DNA of 62,069 nucleotides from an uncultured bacterium. Its GTDB lineage: Bacteria > Vulcanimicrobiota > Xenobia > Xenobiales > Xenobiaceae. Below, in pieces: positions 51,550-60,545 of the stretch. Location of the stretch: assembly GCA_934636825.1 (NCBI GenBank), contig CAKUBG010000016.1, positions 1-62,069 of the forward strand, given 5' to 3'. The notes below the pieces were generated by a model that made no database searches, was not told where the DNA came from, and saw nothing but the letters and a program-made list of their open reading frames with translations. Made by a program: the position numbers and the translations under genes. The first letter of the stretch is position 1. Every line of letters begins with the position of its first letter.

Positions 51550-52782
51550 TTACAGTAGCTGCTGTTTAATTTTGAATAATTCGTCCCTTACTTCGGCAGC
51601 GGTTTGTGGCCTGTCAGCAGCTTTAGTAGCTTGTAAGCGTGTACATAATTGCTCCAAAGCTACAGGCACAACAGGATTAACACCTACTAAACTGCTAGGC
51701 TGACGGAAAAGCAATTCGTAAAAAATCGAATGGAAACTATCTCCTTGAATAGCCGGCTTACCGGAGATCATCTCGTAAATCATCAACCCCAGAGGGAATA
51801 AATCGGTATATTCACCAACTTCACCCAACTTAGGTTCCAATTGCTCCGGAGCCATATAGCGAGGAGTCCCTAAAACTGTACCGGCTTTAGTCAAATTACT
51901 CTCTTTGTTGGTCAACTTGACTGTACCAAAATCCATCAAGTGGAGGCGACCTTCTGCGTCGACAATTAAATTTTGGGGCTTCAGATCGCGATGGATAATG
52001 GCTTTTTCATGCACAGCCGTCAAAATATCAGCTATTTGCCAGGCATAATCGACAGCAGTCTTTATATCCACAGGCTTAATTCCTACAAAAGAAGCCATAT
52101 TAGTACCTTGCAAATATTCCATAGCTAAATAATGACAAGGCTTATGGGCTATTTCATAGATTCCCACTACACCGGGATGATCGATACTAGCTACAGTCTT
52201 GGCTTCTTGTACAAAACGGCCCAAAGCTTCTTCATCTTCACAAAATTCAGGCTTCAGCACCTTAATGGCTGCTTGACGGTTTAATCTAGCATCTTCAGCT
52301 AAATAAACTGTTGAGGTAGCCCCTTTACCTATTTCGCTTTTTAATAAATAAGTGCCCAACTTTGTGCCCACGCCCACAGCAGCACTACCAACTGCGCCAA
52401 TAGCTTTTCTCTTAGCGAAGCGACTTTGCATTCTAGCTTTAAGTACTTCTAAATTGACAGGTTTGGTGACATAATCGCTGGCTCCCATATTTAAAGCCTT
52501 AACTATACTGTCACTATCTCCCATGGCCGTAAGCATAATAATAGGCAATTCCTGATCGGAATATTCGTTGCGCAATTCTTTGAGCGTTTCAAAGCCATCC
52601 ATTTCCGGCATCATTATATCCAGAAGAATCATATCTATGCGCCCTAAAGCTTTGACCATAGTAATCGCTTCACGTCCGCCGGACGCAGTAAAAGCATCAT
52701 AACCTTCGCGCTTTAAACGGCGCGAAAGCATATCGCGGTTAAATTGTTCATCATCAACAACCAATATCGTTTCATTTGCCAT
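51550..52782 (-). CDS. Receiver domain fused to Ser/Thr protein kinase
   Basis: Residues 1-120 form a CheY-like receiver with phospho-acceptor Asp55 (LLDIMMPEMDG), acidic pair Asp10-Asp11 and Lys107. After a short Gly/Ala linker, residues about 143-405 are a Hanks-type kinase with glycine loop GKGATSTV (152-159), catalytic lysine Lys174, HRDLKPQN (264-271), DFG (284-286) and APEQ. All catalytic residues are present. No membrane helix is found. The fusion suggests that phosphorylation of the receiver controls the kinase. A sensor histidine kinase gene is divergently transcribed 117 bases away and is the likely phosphodonor. The ATG lacks a strong ribosome site. Confidence 0.95.
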   Translation of the reverse strand: MANETILVVDDEQFNRDMLSRRLKREGYDAFTASGGREAITMVKALGRIDMILLDIMMPEMDGFETLKELRNEYSDQELPIIMLTAMGDSDSIVKALNMGASDYVTKPVNLEVLKARMQSRFAKRKAIGAVGSAAVGVGTKLGTYLLKSEIGKGATSTVYLAEDARLNRQAAIKVLKPEFCEDEEALGRFVQEAKTVASIDHPGVVGIYEIAHKPCHYLAMEYLQGTNMASFVGIKPVDIKTAVDYAWQIADILTAVHEKAIIHRDLKPQNLIVDAEGRLHLMDFGTVKLTNKESNLTKAGTVLGTPRYMAPEQLEPKLGEVGEYTDLFPLGLMIYEMISGKPAIQGDSFHSIFYELLFRQPSSLVGVNPVVPVALEQLCTRLQATKAADRPQTAAEVRDELFKIKQQLL

Positions 52783-52899
52783 ACTTAGCTTTTTCGCGGT
52801 AGCAGTTTTATATACCTATTTTTTATCGACAAAAAGAGAATGCAGCGCAATTAAATCAAAAACTAGGACTTCACTGAGAAAAGGTCTAAAAGCGAAACT

Positions 52900-55194
52900 A
52901 TGTTCAATAATATGTCTCTTCGCGCCCGTTTAATGCTAATGACCTTAGCCTCTATATTCCTTCCTTTAATTGTGTCAGGAATATTTTTTTGTTTGCGTGA
53001 GCGTGATAATATTTACGATTCTCAAAAAGAATATTTATTAAATTCTTCCAAGCACATATGTCAAGATATAGATTATTGGATTTCACGCCAAAAAGTAGTC
53101 ATACGCACTGTGGCAGAAAACGATTTTATCAGAAATTTGGCTAATAGCTACGCCCAAGTCGGTTCCGATCCCAGAAAAATTGCCGAATTGCAACGTAGAT
53201 TTATGGAAAAAGCTGATATTATGAATAAATCGATGCCTCAAATTTCAGAGATATATTTATCAACTTTGGGCGACGCGATTATTTATGATAATAAACTTGC
53301 CTCCAACCCATACTTATCAAAAATTTCTCCAGATGAACAAAAACACATTGTCTATCCGGGCGGCTTCATTTATTTAAGTACTAACAAAAGCCACTTAGGT
53401 GAACCTTGGTTACCCAATGATCAAATCAAAAAAGATCCCACAATAATTGACAAATTAAATAAAGGTGAAGTTGTTCTCTCCCAACGTTCGCTTATTGATA
53501 CTGAAATTACAAATTGCAATACAGATTCTGATAGCGAAAATACCAATCGTCACGCTAACAGCTATATGTCTGTTTTTGTATACAAGGAACCAATCGATTA
53601 TTATGACGGAAATACCGACAAGTCAGCTTTGGAAAAACGCACTCCCATAGCTATCTTAAGCTTTCGCATTAAGCCCTTTAGCACAGACTCTTTTGCCGAA
53701 CATAATAATTTTTATATAGTAGATAAATATGGCCAAATTGTGGTTATGCCTAAAAATATAACCAAAAAAGATTTAAAATCTTTAAAACCTAAAGAGGCAT
53801 CTGATGTACTTGATCCTAAAATAGAAGTACATACCTACTTCCTTAATGATCCCAAAGGAGAAAACACCCAGCCTTTTAAGGAATATTTGAACTATCGTAA
53901 CCCAAAGAACGATCATAGCGATCAGACAGATGATTCTTATGAGCAAATTTCATCAAGCAATGCCGTAGAAGAAGTATATAAAAATATATTCGGACAGGAT
54001 GTAATAGGCGCTTGGAGTGCTTGTGAACAAATAGATTGGTTTGTCTTAACAGAAAAAACAAAACAAGAGCTTTTCAGCTCACTGTGGAAATCAATTATAG
54101 TTTCCATCCTAATTACCGTATCTATAGGAGCAGCCTTTATTATTTTGGCATTTTTTACGGCTAATAGCTTAGTTAAACCTATTGCGGAATTGAGTAAAGC
54201 GGCTAATAAAATTGCCGGCGGTGACCACACTACTCGCTGCCATATCACCAGACGCGACGAAATAGGACAATTGGCCTCAGCTTTCGATTCTATGGCTTCT
54301 CGTATTGAAAAAGCTATGAGCGCTTTAAAGAAAGCTCGCGATGAAGCTATGGAAGCGAACCTTATTAAGAGTCGCTTTTTGGCCAATATGAGCCACGAAT
54401 TGCGCACTCCCTTAAATGCCATTATCGGCTATAGTGAAATGCTTATAGAAGACGCCGAGGATCGCCAGGATAAAAACGCTGTCCAAGATTTGCAAAACAT
54501 TCATATTGCCGGCTTAAATTTACTTTCCAATATCAATGATATTCTCAATATTTCCAAATTGGAATCGGGTAAAGTAAATCTTTTTATCGAAAAGTTCCCT
54601 CTAAGCGAACTTATTATGGAGCTAAAAGCTTCCACTAATTCACTTTATCAAGTCAATAACAATAAATTTGAATTAGATTGCCCCAATTCAGAGATAGTTT
54701 TAAATACCGACCATGCCAAATTGCGTCAAATTTTGATCAATTTGCTGGGCAATGCCGTAAAATTTACTAAAGACGGTATTATTAGGCTTTCTATTGCGAT
54801 CTGGGACAGTCAAAAAGCGCAAAATGAATTTTATCCAGTGCCATTTCTTAATAGTCCCGGCTATGCTGTAGTAGAAGCTGATTTTAAGCCCGATACAAAA
54901 GTGGTAGTTATCAGCGTCCAGGATAACGGTATAGGTATGACTCAGGAAAAATTTTCCAAAATATTCGAAGAATTTACTCAAGCCGATGATAGTATTTCCC
55001 GCAGCTATGGCGGTACAGGTTTGGGGCTGGCTTTAGTACGCCACTATTCGCATATCTTGAAGGCGCGTTTAGAGCTCATCTCTAAAGAAAATGTCGGCTC
55101 GGCTTTTACCATAAAAATCCCCTTAATATGGGAAGAAGCTAAAAGCACAGAAACCGACTCTTCTCAAAAATGTACAGTCCTTAAAGCCAAATAA
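52900..55194 (+). CDS. Sensor histidine kinase with large extracytoplasmic domain
   Basis: The 764-residue protein has one membrane helix near the start (about 10-32), an extracytoplasmic sensor region of about 360 residues (dCache-like by size), a second helix (about 395-420), a HAMP linker (to about 475), HisKA with His499 in MSHELRTPLN, and an HATPase domain with N box LRQILINLLGNAVKFT, DNGIGM and GGTGLGLALV. It should autophosphorylate His499 in response to an unknown signal. No receiver domain is attached; the nearest one is on the divergent receiver-kinase gene. A run of Gly/Asn/Asp/Ser-rich sequence sits in the sensor region. Confidence 0.95.
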   Translation: MFNNMSLRARLMLMTLASIFLPLIVSGIFFCLRERDNIYDSQKEYLLNSSKHICQDIDYWISRQKVVIRTVAENDFIRNLANSYAQVGSDPRKIAELQRRFMEKADIMNKSMPQISEIYLSTLGDAIIYDNKLASNPYLSKISPDEQKHIVYPGGFIYLSTNKSHLGEPWLPNDQIKKDPTIIDKLNKGEVVLSQRSLIDTEITNCNTDSDSENTNRHANSYMSVFVYKEPIDYYDGNTDKSALEKRTPIAILSFRIKPFSTDSFAEHNNFYIVDKYGQIVVMPKNITKKDLKSLKPKEASDVLDPKIEVHTYFLNDPKGENTQPFKEYLNYRNPKNDHSDQTDDSYEQISSSNAVEEVYKNIFGQDVIGAWSACEQIDWFVLTEKTKQELFSSLWKSIIVSILITVSIGAAFIILAFFTANSLVKPIAELSKAANKIAGGDHTTRCHITRRDEIGQLASAFDSMASRIEKAMSALKKARDEAMEANLIKSRFLANMSHELRTPLNAIIGYSEMLIEDAEDRQDKNAVQDLQNIHIAGLNLLSNINDILNISKLESGKVNLFIEKFPLSELIMELKASTNSLYQVNNNKFELDCPNSEIVLNTDHAKLRQILINLLGNAVKFTKDGIIRLSIAIWDSQKAQNEFYPVPFLNSPGYAVVEADFKPDTKVVVISVQDNGIGMTQEKFSKIFEEFTQADDSISRSYGGTGLGLALVRHYSHILKARLELISKENVGSAFTIKIPLIWEEAKSTETDSSQKCTVLKAK

Positions 55195-55212
55195 TCTCTC
55201 ACTGGCTAAACG

Positions 55213-55247
55213 TCGGCCTAGGCAGCTTATCAGCTTAGGCCGATATT
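55213..55247 (+). terminator. Terminator of the histidine kinase gene
   Basis: CGGCCTA (55213-55219) pairs with TAGGCCG (55236-55242), with a GC/GC inner pair, then ATATTTTTA. It lies directly before the convergent dehydratase gene. Confidence 0.82.
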
Positions 55248-55248
55248 T

Positions 55249-57057
55249 TTATTTCAGTTGCTCGCTGGTAAAATGGGGCACTAATTCTACCAATAAGCGC
55301 AGAGCTGTTTCGTCGTCCGAATGCAAAGCAGCTTGGCGTAATTCTTCCAATTTGGCTCCAGGCCAACCTATAGGAGGCGCTTCGGTAGTTACCTTGGTAA
55401 TTTTGGGCATAGCGGTAGGCTCAGTTTCTTCACCAGTATTTGTCAGTTCTTCATAGAGCTTCTCGCCAGGACGCAAACCGACAACCTTTATGGGAATATC
55501 CACATCAGGCTCAAATCCGGAAAGGCGAATTAAATTGCGGGCTAAATCGATAATTTTCATCGGTTTGCCCATATCTAAAACGTAAATTTCTCCGCCTTGA
55601 GCCAAAGCGCCGGCCCGCAAAACCAAACCGACCGCTTCTGGAATAGTCATAAAGAAACGGGTCATATTTTCATCAGTAACTGTAACTGGGCCGCCTTTGG
55701 CAATTTGCTTCCTAAATGTGGGAATAACACTGCCGCGAGAACCTAATACATTGCCGAAGCGCACTGCCGCAAAGCCTGGTACGCGTCGAGAAGCCAAAAT
55801 CAGCTCGGCCATCCGTTTGGTGGCTCCCATTACCGAAGTTGGATTGACCGCCTTATCAGTAGAAATAGAAATAAGCTTCTCTACTTTATATTGCTGAGCT
55901 AAATCAAGCAAAAGCTGTGTGCCAAACACGTTGTTGGCCACCGCCTCGGCTGGGCAAAGCTCCATTAAAGGCACATGCTTGTGAGCGGCAGTGTGAAATA
56001 CCACTTGAGGGCGATATTTTTCAAATAACTTGCTCATGCGAGCTTTGTCGCGCAAATTGCCAATAAATTGCACTATAGGAGCGTTGCGCAACTCTATGCC
56101 AATTTCATGAATGCTATTTTCACCACGTCCCATCAGGATAAGGCGAGAAGCTCCCAATTTAACGACTTGACGACAAATTTCCGAGCCGATAGAGCCGCCG
56201 GCGCCGGTGACGAGTACACACTTGCCTTGAATATAACTTTTGACAGCTTCCAAATCGCCTTCTATAGGATCGCGATCCAGCAAATCTTCAATTTGCACTT
56301 CGCGCAAGTTGCTCACTTTTACATGCTCATCTAAAAGATCAGAAACGCTAGGGATAACGCGTAACTTTACTTCGGGAACTTTAGTACAAGTTTGAACTAC
56401 AGATCGAACCAAAGAAGGTTGCATGCCAGCCATAATTACAAAGCCTACATCAAGTTGTCGAGCAATCTCTGCAATATCAGCTACTGTTCCCAAAACAGGA
56501 ATACCATGAATACGCAAGCGGCGCTTGGCAGGATCGTTGTCAATTAGACCAACGCATTTAAAGCCAGAATTTTCACGCTCTAATTCGCGCAAAACTACTT
56601 CACCGCTATCGTCTGCTCCCACAACTAAAGCTCGCCTTATAGAGGCAAAATCGCCATTTTTTTTCACACTACCAAGGCGCAAAGCAAAGCGCACTCCTCC
56701 ACAACAAGCTAACCACAGTAAAGCTGCCGTGGCTGTACAAGTGCGAGGAAAAACCGTTCCGCCAGCTAGCAATACAAATGCTTCCCATACGGAGGCGGTT
56801 AAAACTACAGCATAAAAAGCTGACAACAGCTCATGAACACCAGCATAGCGCCAGACTTTGTCATAAAGCCCAAAAAGAGAAAAACTGACTACAGCCAACA
56901 TGGATACGCCCACGTAAAGCAACAGATTGCTCAATTGCAAAAAGCGCTCCATAGCGCCTAAATCGAAATCTAGGCGCAATCCTAAAGCCAGGACTAAGCC
57001 TAAAAAGACTAGCACTATATCCAAAAGCGCTAAAGCCAATTTATGGCGAAAGTTCAA
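55249..57057 (-). CDS. Membrane-bound UDP-sugar 4,6-dehydratase (PglF/WbpM/CapD type)
   Basis: The 602-residue protein has four to five N-terminal membrane helices (about 5-120), a CoA-binding-like Rossmann domain (about 135-265) and a short-chain dehydrogenase domain with TGAGGSIGSEICRQ (about 285) and the catalytic segment TSVMGATKRMAE. As in PglF and WbpM, a Met replaces the usual catalytic Tyr of the YxxxK motif. It should convert UDP-GlcNAc to the 4-keto-6-deoxy sugar. The start is TTG 57057 with AAGGAGG seven bases upstream. The upstream aminotransferase gene ends 12 bases before, in the same operon. Confidence 0.93.
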   Translation of the reverse strand: MNFRHKLALALLDIVLVFLGLVLALGLRLDFDLGAMERFLQLSNLLLYVGVSMLAVVSFSLFGLYDKVWRYAGVHELLSAFYAVVLTASVWEAFVLLAGGTVFPRTCTATAALLWLACCGGVRFALRLGSVKKNGDFASIRRALVVGADDSGEVVLRELERENSGFKCVGLIDNDPAKRRLRIHGIPVLGTVADIAEIARQLDVGFVIMAGMQPSLVRSVVQTCTKVPEVKLRVIPSVSDLLDEHVKVSNLREVQIEDLLDRDPIEGDLEAVKSYIQGKCVLVTGAGGSIGSEICRQVVKLGASRLILMGRGENSIHEIGIELRNAPIVQFIGNLRDKARMSKLFEKYRPQVVFHTAAHKHVPLMELCPAEAVANNVFGTQLLLDLAQQYKVEKLISISTDKAVNPTSVMGATKRMAELILASRRVPGFAAVRFGNVLGSRGSVIPTFRKQIAKGGPVTVTDENMTRFFMTIPEAVGLVLRAGALAQGGEIYVLDMGKPMKIIDLARNLIRLSGFEPDVDIPIKVVGLRPGEKLYEELTNTGEETEPTAMPKITKVTTEAPPIGWPGAKLEELRQAALHSDDETALRLLVELVPHFTSEQLK

Positions 57058-57069
57058 ACTTGGGCCTCC

Positions 57070-58236
57070 TTAAGACAATTGCTCGCGCACTTCGTAAAGT
57101 TCGTGAATAACTTTACAAATTTCAGCTACTAAAGCTAAATCCATATGAGAAGAAATAGGCAAACAAATAACACTATCACTTACCTTTTCGGTTATAGGCA
57201 AATGTACTTTGTTCTGAGCGTAGCAAGAAAGTTTGTGACCGGCCGGGTTAAAGTAGGCGCGGTTGGGAACACCTTCCATATTTAAAGCTTTGCTTAAAGT
57301 GTCACGGCTGATACCAAATTCCGGCCCTACGATAACAGCAAAATCTTTATAAGAAGAGCGAGAGTGAGCGCGAATAGTTTGGAAAGTCAGGCCGGGTAAA
57401 TCGCTCAAGCCTTCTTTATAAGCTTGAGCTACTTTATTGCGATGTTGCGCATAACTCTCTAAATAGTCGGCGCCTTTGGCGGCAATAATAGCGTTGGCTT
57501 CAGCCATGCGAGCATTTAAGCCCACATAGGGACATTCGTAGCTGCCAGGATTGCCATAGTCGCGACCAGCGATAATATGCTTGGCGATCTTTTCACTATT
57601 AGTAGTAACTAAGCCACCCTCGCCGCCAGTAAGTAATTTGGTAGGAGACAAGGAGAAAGATTCAAAGCTACCGTGGCCGCCTAAAGGTTTGCCTTCATAG
57701 ATAGTGCCCAAACCATGAGCTGAATCATAAAATACCGGTAAACCGTACTCTTTGCCCAAACGCTCTACAGCAGAAAAATCCAAGGGGTTGCCAAAGACAC
57801 TAACCGCCGCCAAAGCTACAGTATTGGGAGTAATGGCCCGACGCATTTGATCAACATCAACGGTAAAAGTATCGGGCTCACAATCGACAAAGACAGGCTT
57901 GAAGCCATTCCACCATATAGAATGGAAGGTAGCCATAAAGGAAAATGAAGGCACAATAATTTCGCCTTTGTCTTTATCAAGTTGCAAAGCTTGCAAACCC
58001 AAAATAAGACCGCTGGTGCAAGAAGAAACACCGATGGCATACTTTACATCCAGCAATTTGGCCATTTTTTCTTCAAATAAGCGCAAATAAGGGCCTTTAG
58101 TAAGCCAACCGCTGCGATACATTTTTTCTAAAGAGGGAGCTACTTCTTCCCAAGCCGGCGTAGTGGGCGCAGTAAAAGGAATGCCTGGATCGAAAGCCTT
58201 CTGACCGCCTAAAATAGCAGGTGTACGTTTTTCCAT
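57070..58236 (-). CDS. DegT/DnrJ/EryC1/StrS (PglE-like) sugar aminotransferase
   Basis: The 388-residue PLP enzyme has the PLP lysine in LSPTKLLTGGEGG (Lys200), the DSAHGLG motif with Asp171, and the SCTSGL phosphate loop near 72-77. It should aminate the 4-keto sugar made by the downstream dehydratase, as PglE does in bacillosamine synthesis. The ATG at 58236 is chosen because a GAGGT site precedes it; the frame is open from TTG 58245. The initiating sugar-phosphate transferase gene is upstream after 73 bases. Confidence 0.92.
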   Translation of the reverse strand: MEKRTPAILGGQKAFDPGIPFTAPTTPAWEEVAPSLEKMYRSGWLTKGPYLRLFEEKMAKLLDVKYAIGVSSCTSGLILGLQALQLDKDKGEIIVPSFSFMATFHSIWWNGFKPVFVDCEPDTFTVDVDQMRRAITPNTVALAAVSVFGNPLDFSAVERLGKEYGLPVFYDSAHGLGTIYEGKPLGGHGSFESFSLSPTKLLTGGEGGLVTTNSEKIAKHIIAGRDYGNPGSYECPYVGLNARMAEANAIIAAKGADYLESYAQHRNKVAQAYKEGLSDLPGLTFQTIRAHSRSSYKDFAVIVGPEFGISRDTLSKALNMEGVPNRAYFNPAGHKLSCYAQNKVHLPITEKVSDSVICLPISSHMDLALVAEICKVIHELYEVREQLS

Positions 58237-58309
58237 AATAAGCAACCTCGTTCCGTCTATTGTTCTTAATTTATGCTGTATTTATACTCCGATCAAAGGC
58301 AAAATTAAA

Positions 58310-58972
58310 CTACCTAAGCTTTGTCGGATTTTTTTCTGCTTCTGTTTTAGATTTGGCTAAAATTTGTTCGGCTTTGGGCAACCATCCATAACCATAGACG
58401 TCGTCACCTTTACACAAAACGCCCACGGTACGGCCAATAATTTGCATATCCAGCCAAAATGAATAATTATCGATATAGTATATATCCAATTCGATGCGCT
58501 CTGGCCAGGTAATACTATTGCGGCCGCTTACTTGAGCCAAACCAGTTAGACCGGGCAATACTTCCAAACGGCGTCGCTGATGCTCATTGTAAGTTTCTAC
58601 TTGGTAAGCTAGCGTAGGACGCGGCCCTACCAAGCTCATTTCGCCGCGCAATACATTAAAAAGTTGCGGCAACTCGTCCAAAGACCAGCGACGCAGAAAT
58701 GCCCCTGTTTTGGTTATTCGCGAGTCATTTTGAGAAATTTCGTAACCACTGCCCAAATGTTCGGCATTGCGAATCATGGTGCGAAACTTAAAAAAGGGAA
58801 ACTTGCGGCCACGTTTTCCCACGCGCTCTTGCACATAAAAAATAGGCCAACCGTCGTCAATTAAGACAGCTACGGCACAAGCCAACAAAATCGGACTAAG
58901 TATAATAACAGCCGCTAAAGAAGCAAAAATATCGAAGGCCCGCTTAAGCAAGCCGTTGGGATTATGCCACAC
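58310..58972 (-). CDS. Initiating undecaprenyl-phosphate sugar phosphotransferase (PglC/WcaJ C-terminal type)
   Basis: The 220-residue protein has one N-terminal membrane segment (about 15-38) and the polyprenyl phosphohexose-1-phosphate transferase signature: FYVQERVGKRGRKFPFFKFRTM, RxWSLDELPQLFNVLRGEMSLVGPRP, PGLTGLAQVSGRN and ELDIYYIDNYSFWLDMQIIGRT. It transfers a sugar-1-phosphate to undecaprenyl phosphate. It is the first gene of the three-gene operon with the aminotransferase and dehydratase. The start is GTG 58972 without a strong ribosome site. An acetyltransferase (PglD) that would complete a bacillosamine set is not in the window. Confidence 0.93.
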   Translation of the reverse strand: MWHNPNGLLKRAFDIFASLAAVIILSPILLACAVAVLIDDGWPIFYVQERVGKRGRKFPFFKFRTMIRNAEHLGSGYEISQNDSRITKTGAFLRRWSLDELPQLFNVLRGEMSLVGPRPTLAYQVETYNEHQRRRLEVLPGLTGLAQVSGRNSITWPERIELDIYYIDNYSFWLDMQIIGRTVGVLCKGDDVYGYGWLPKAEQILAKSKTEAEKNPTKLR

Positions 58973-59071
58973 CGTTGCTCTTTTCTCCCCAGTAAATTTT
59001 TGCCAAATATTTTCAAAGTAACTAAAAGCGATCCTTTTTTAGAATTTGGGCAAGCTCAAATCTGATCGCGC

Positions 59072-59103
59072 AAAAAAAAGAGCCGTTCTCAAAGAAGAAC
59101 GGC
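59072..59103 (-). terminator. Terminator of the zinc-ribbon membrane protein gene
   Basis: GCCGTTCT (59082-59089) and AGAACGGC (59096-59103) pair perfectly; on the minus strand a run of eight Ts follows. It precedes the promoter region of the sugar-transferase operon. Confidence 0.93.
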
Positions 59104-59134
59104 ATAAGGTTAATATAGCATCAATTACCCAAAA

Positions 59135-60028
59135 CTATTTATTTTGTATATCTTCTATTGCTTGCTTTATTTCCTTAATTTGAGCTTCCAGTCTGTCTTT
59201 TTCTATTTCCTTTTGTGCCGTTACTCTAACAGCAAAAGCTATTGAAAGCATAGCGATCACAAAAGCAACGAATGTAAAAAAAATACCGTTTAAGCCAGAT
59301 TCATCACGAAACAATGGCAAGAGGAAAAATGGCAGAAAAAGACCTATAGCACAACCGCATCCTCTCTGACTGCCATATTTATTGTCTATCTCTCTTATTT
59401 CAGAATCTTTTGTATCCAGCTCGTTATCCAGAAACATTAGAGCTTCTTGTTTAAATTCTCTGATCTTTACATTTACACAAGGCTCGGTATTTAGGGCCCA
59501 GTTCATATCTTTGACAATTTCTGAATATTTAGCTTCTCTTATGTTTCTATTTAGCGAACTAAAAAGTTTCTTGGCAGTGTTTTTTACGCTTTCTTTTAAT
59601 TGTTCAACTTTAGGTTTAAAGCTACTGTCTTCTTCTAAAGTTTTGCGCAAATACTCCTTATGCTTTTTGAGATCGCCTTCTTTGCCATATTTTTGAGCTA
59701 GAGCAAAAAACTTTTCAGCTCTACTTTTGCTTACTCGAGCTTTCAGTTCTTCAACTTTATCTTCTATACCAATATCTTCTTCTAAAGCTCTTTGCAAATA
59801 GTGCTGATACTTTTCCTTATCATCTTCTCTAGCATATTTTTCCGCTAAAGCTAAGAAGTTTTCTGCCCGGCGCCTAGCCGAATTTCTGTCGTCTAAAGCT
59901 ACAGTACCGCTAACTTTTACACGCTCACCAATTAAAATTTTCTTGCCGCAATACATGCAAAAGGCCACATCTTTATCATCCGGCAATTCCAGATCTGCTG
60001 AACAATTGGGACAAGTTAAACTAATCAT
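59135..60028 (-). CDS. Zinc-ribbon protein with helical repeats and membrane helices
   Basis: The 297-residue protein starts with a zinc ribbon (Cys6, Cys9, Cys24, Cys27), followed by three helical repeat units of the type RAExFxALAxKYxxEDDxxKxxxYLxxxLEED (about 50-150), a helical region (150-215), two membrane helices (about 220-265) and a charged C-terminal coiled coil. No enzymatic motif is recognised and I cannot name a family; similar zinc-ribbon/helical-repeat proteins are common but uncharacterised. A GAAAGGAAA site precedes ATG 60028. It stands alone; the 266 bases upstream hold only AT-rich sequence and the tRNA-Ser promoter. Confidence 0.75.
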   Translation of the reverse strand: MISLTCPNCSADLELPDDKDVAFCMYCGKKILIGERVKVSGTVALDDRNSARRRAENFLALAEKYAREDDKEKYQHYLQRALEEDIGIEDKVEELKARVSKSRAEKFFALAQKYGKEGDLKKHKEYLRKTLEEDSSFKPKVEQLKESVKNTAKKLFSSLNRNIREAKYSEIVKDMNWALNTEPCVNVKIREFKQEALMFLDNELDTKDSEIREIDNKYGSQRGCGCAIGLFLPFFLLPLFRDESGLNGIFFTFVAFVIAMLSIAFAVRVTAQKEIEKDRLEAQIKEIKQAIEDIQNK

Positions 60029-60252
60029 GATAAAATTTTCCTTTCTCGTTTGCGGCTGTTTTATATATCACCATAAGTGGGATATAACATATACCATTTA
60101 TAGTAATGCACTAATTCAATTGTATAGAAAATTTGCAAAAGAAAATTTGATTCCTCCCATATTTTCCGATTGTTATACTAGTGTCTATCTCAAGCGTTGC
60201 ATTATTGATAAATAACATTTATTGGCAACGGTAACTTTTTTAGATTTACCCC

Positions 60253-60281
60253 TTGCTTTTTTTCTAAGTTCTTATTATAAT
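60253..60281 (+). promoter_or_regulatory. Sigma70-type promoter of tRNA-Ser
   Basis: TTGCTT (60253-60258) and TATAAT (60276-60281) are separated by exactly 17 bases, placing transcription start about seven bases upstream of the tRNA at 60295. Confidence 0.85.
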
Positions 60282-60294
60282 CACGTCGTTCCAC

Positions 60295-60384
60295 GGAGCG
60301 ATGGCCGAGAGGTTAAAGGCGCACGCCTGCTAAGCGTGAGGGTCCAAAAGGCCCACCTGGGTTCGAATCCCAGTCACTCCGCCA
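60295..60384 (+). tRNA. tRNA-Ser (GCT)
   Basis: A 90-nt class II tRNA with a long variable arm, anticodon stem CACGC/GCGTG and loop CTGCTAA, anticodon GCT at 60329-60331. The CCA is encoded. The acceptor stem GGAGCGA/TCACTCC has one mismatch: C5 faces A68. Confidence 0.97.
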
Positions 60385-60412
60385 CTGTAGAATAGCAATC
60401 CCCTATAAGTAA

Positions 60413-60450
60413 CGGGTTTTGGGTTGAATGACCCGAAGCTCGTTTTTTTT
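60413..60450 (+). terminator. Terminator of tRNA-Ser
   Basis: An 11-bp stem with G-T pairs (60413-60423 with 60432-60442) and an 8-nt loop is followed by eight Ts. Confidence 0.85.
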
Positions 60451-60545
60451 GTTGCAAAATCGATTCTGTTTTGCGCTTTTTCCAAGCGCAGGAGCGAGTT
60501 CACAGTGAGTTTTGCTTGTTCAAAAATTCAGGCAGGAGGAAATTT

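Noticed and set aside
59943..60215. 90-residue plus-strand frame upstream of tRNA-Ser
   Set aside because: It overlaps the start of the zinc-ribbon gene antisense, has no ribosome site, and the product has no domain-like pattern.
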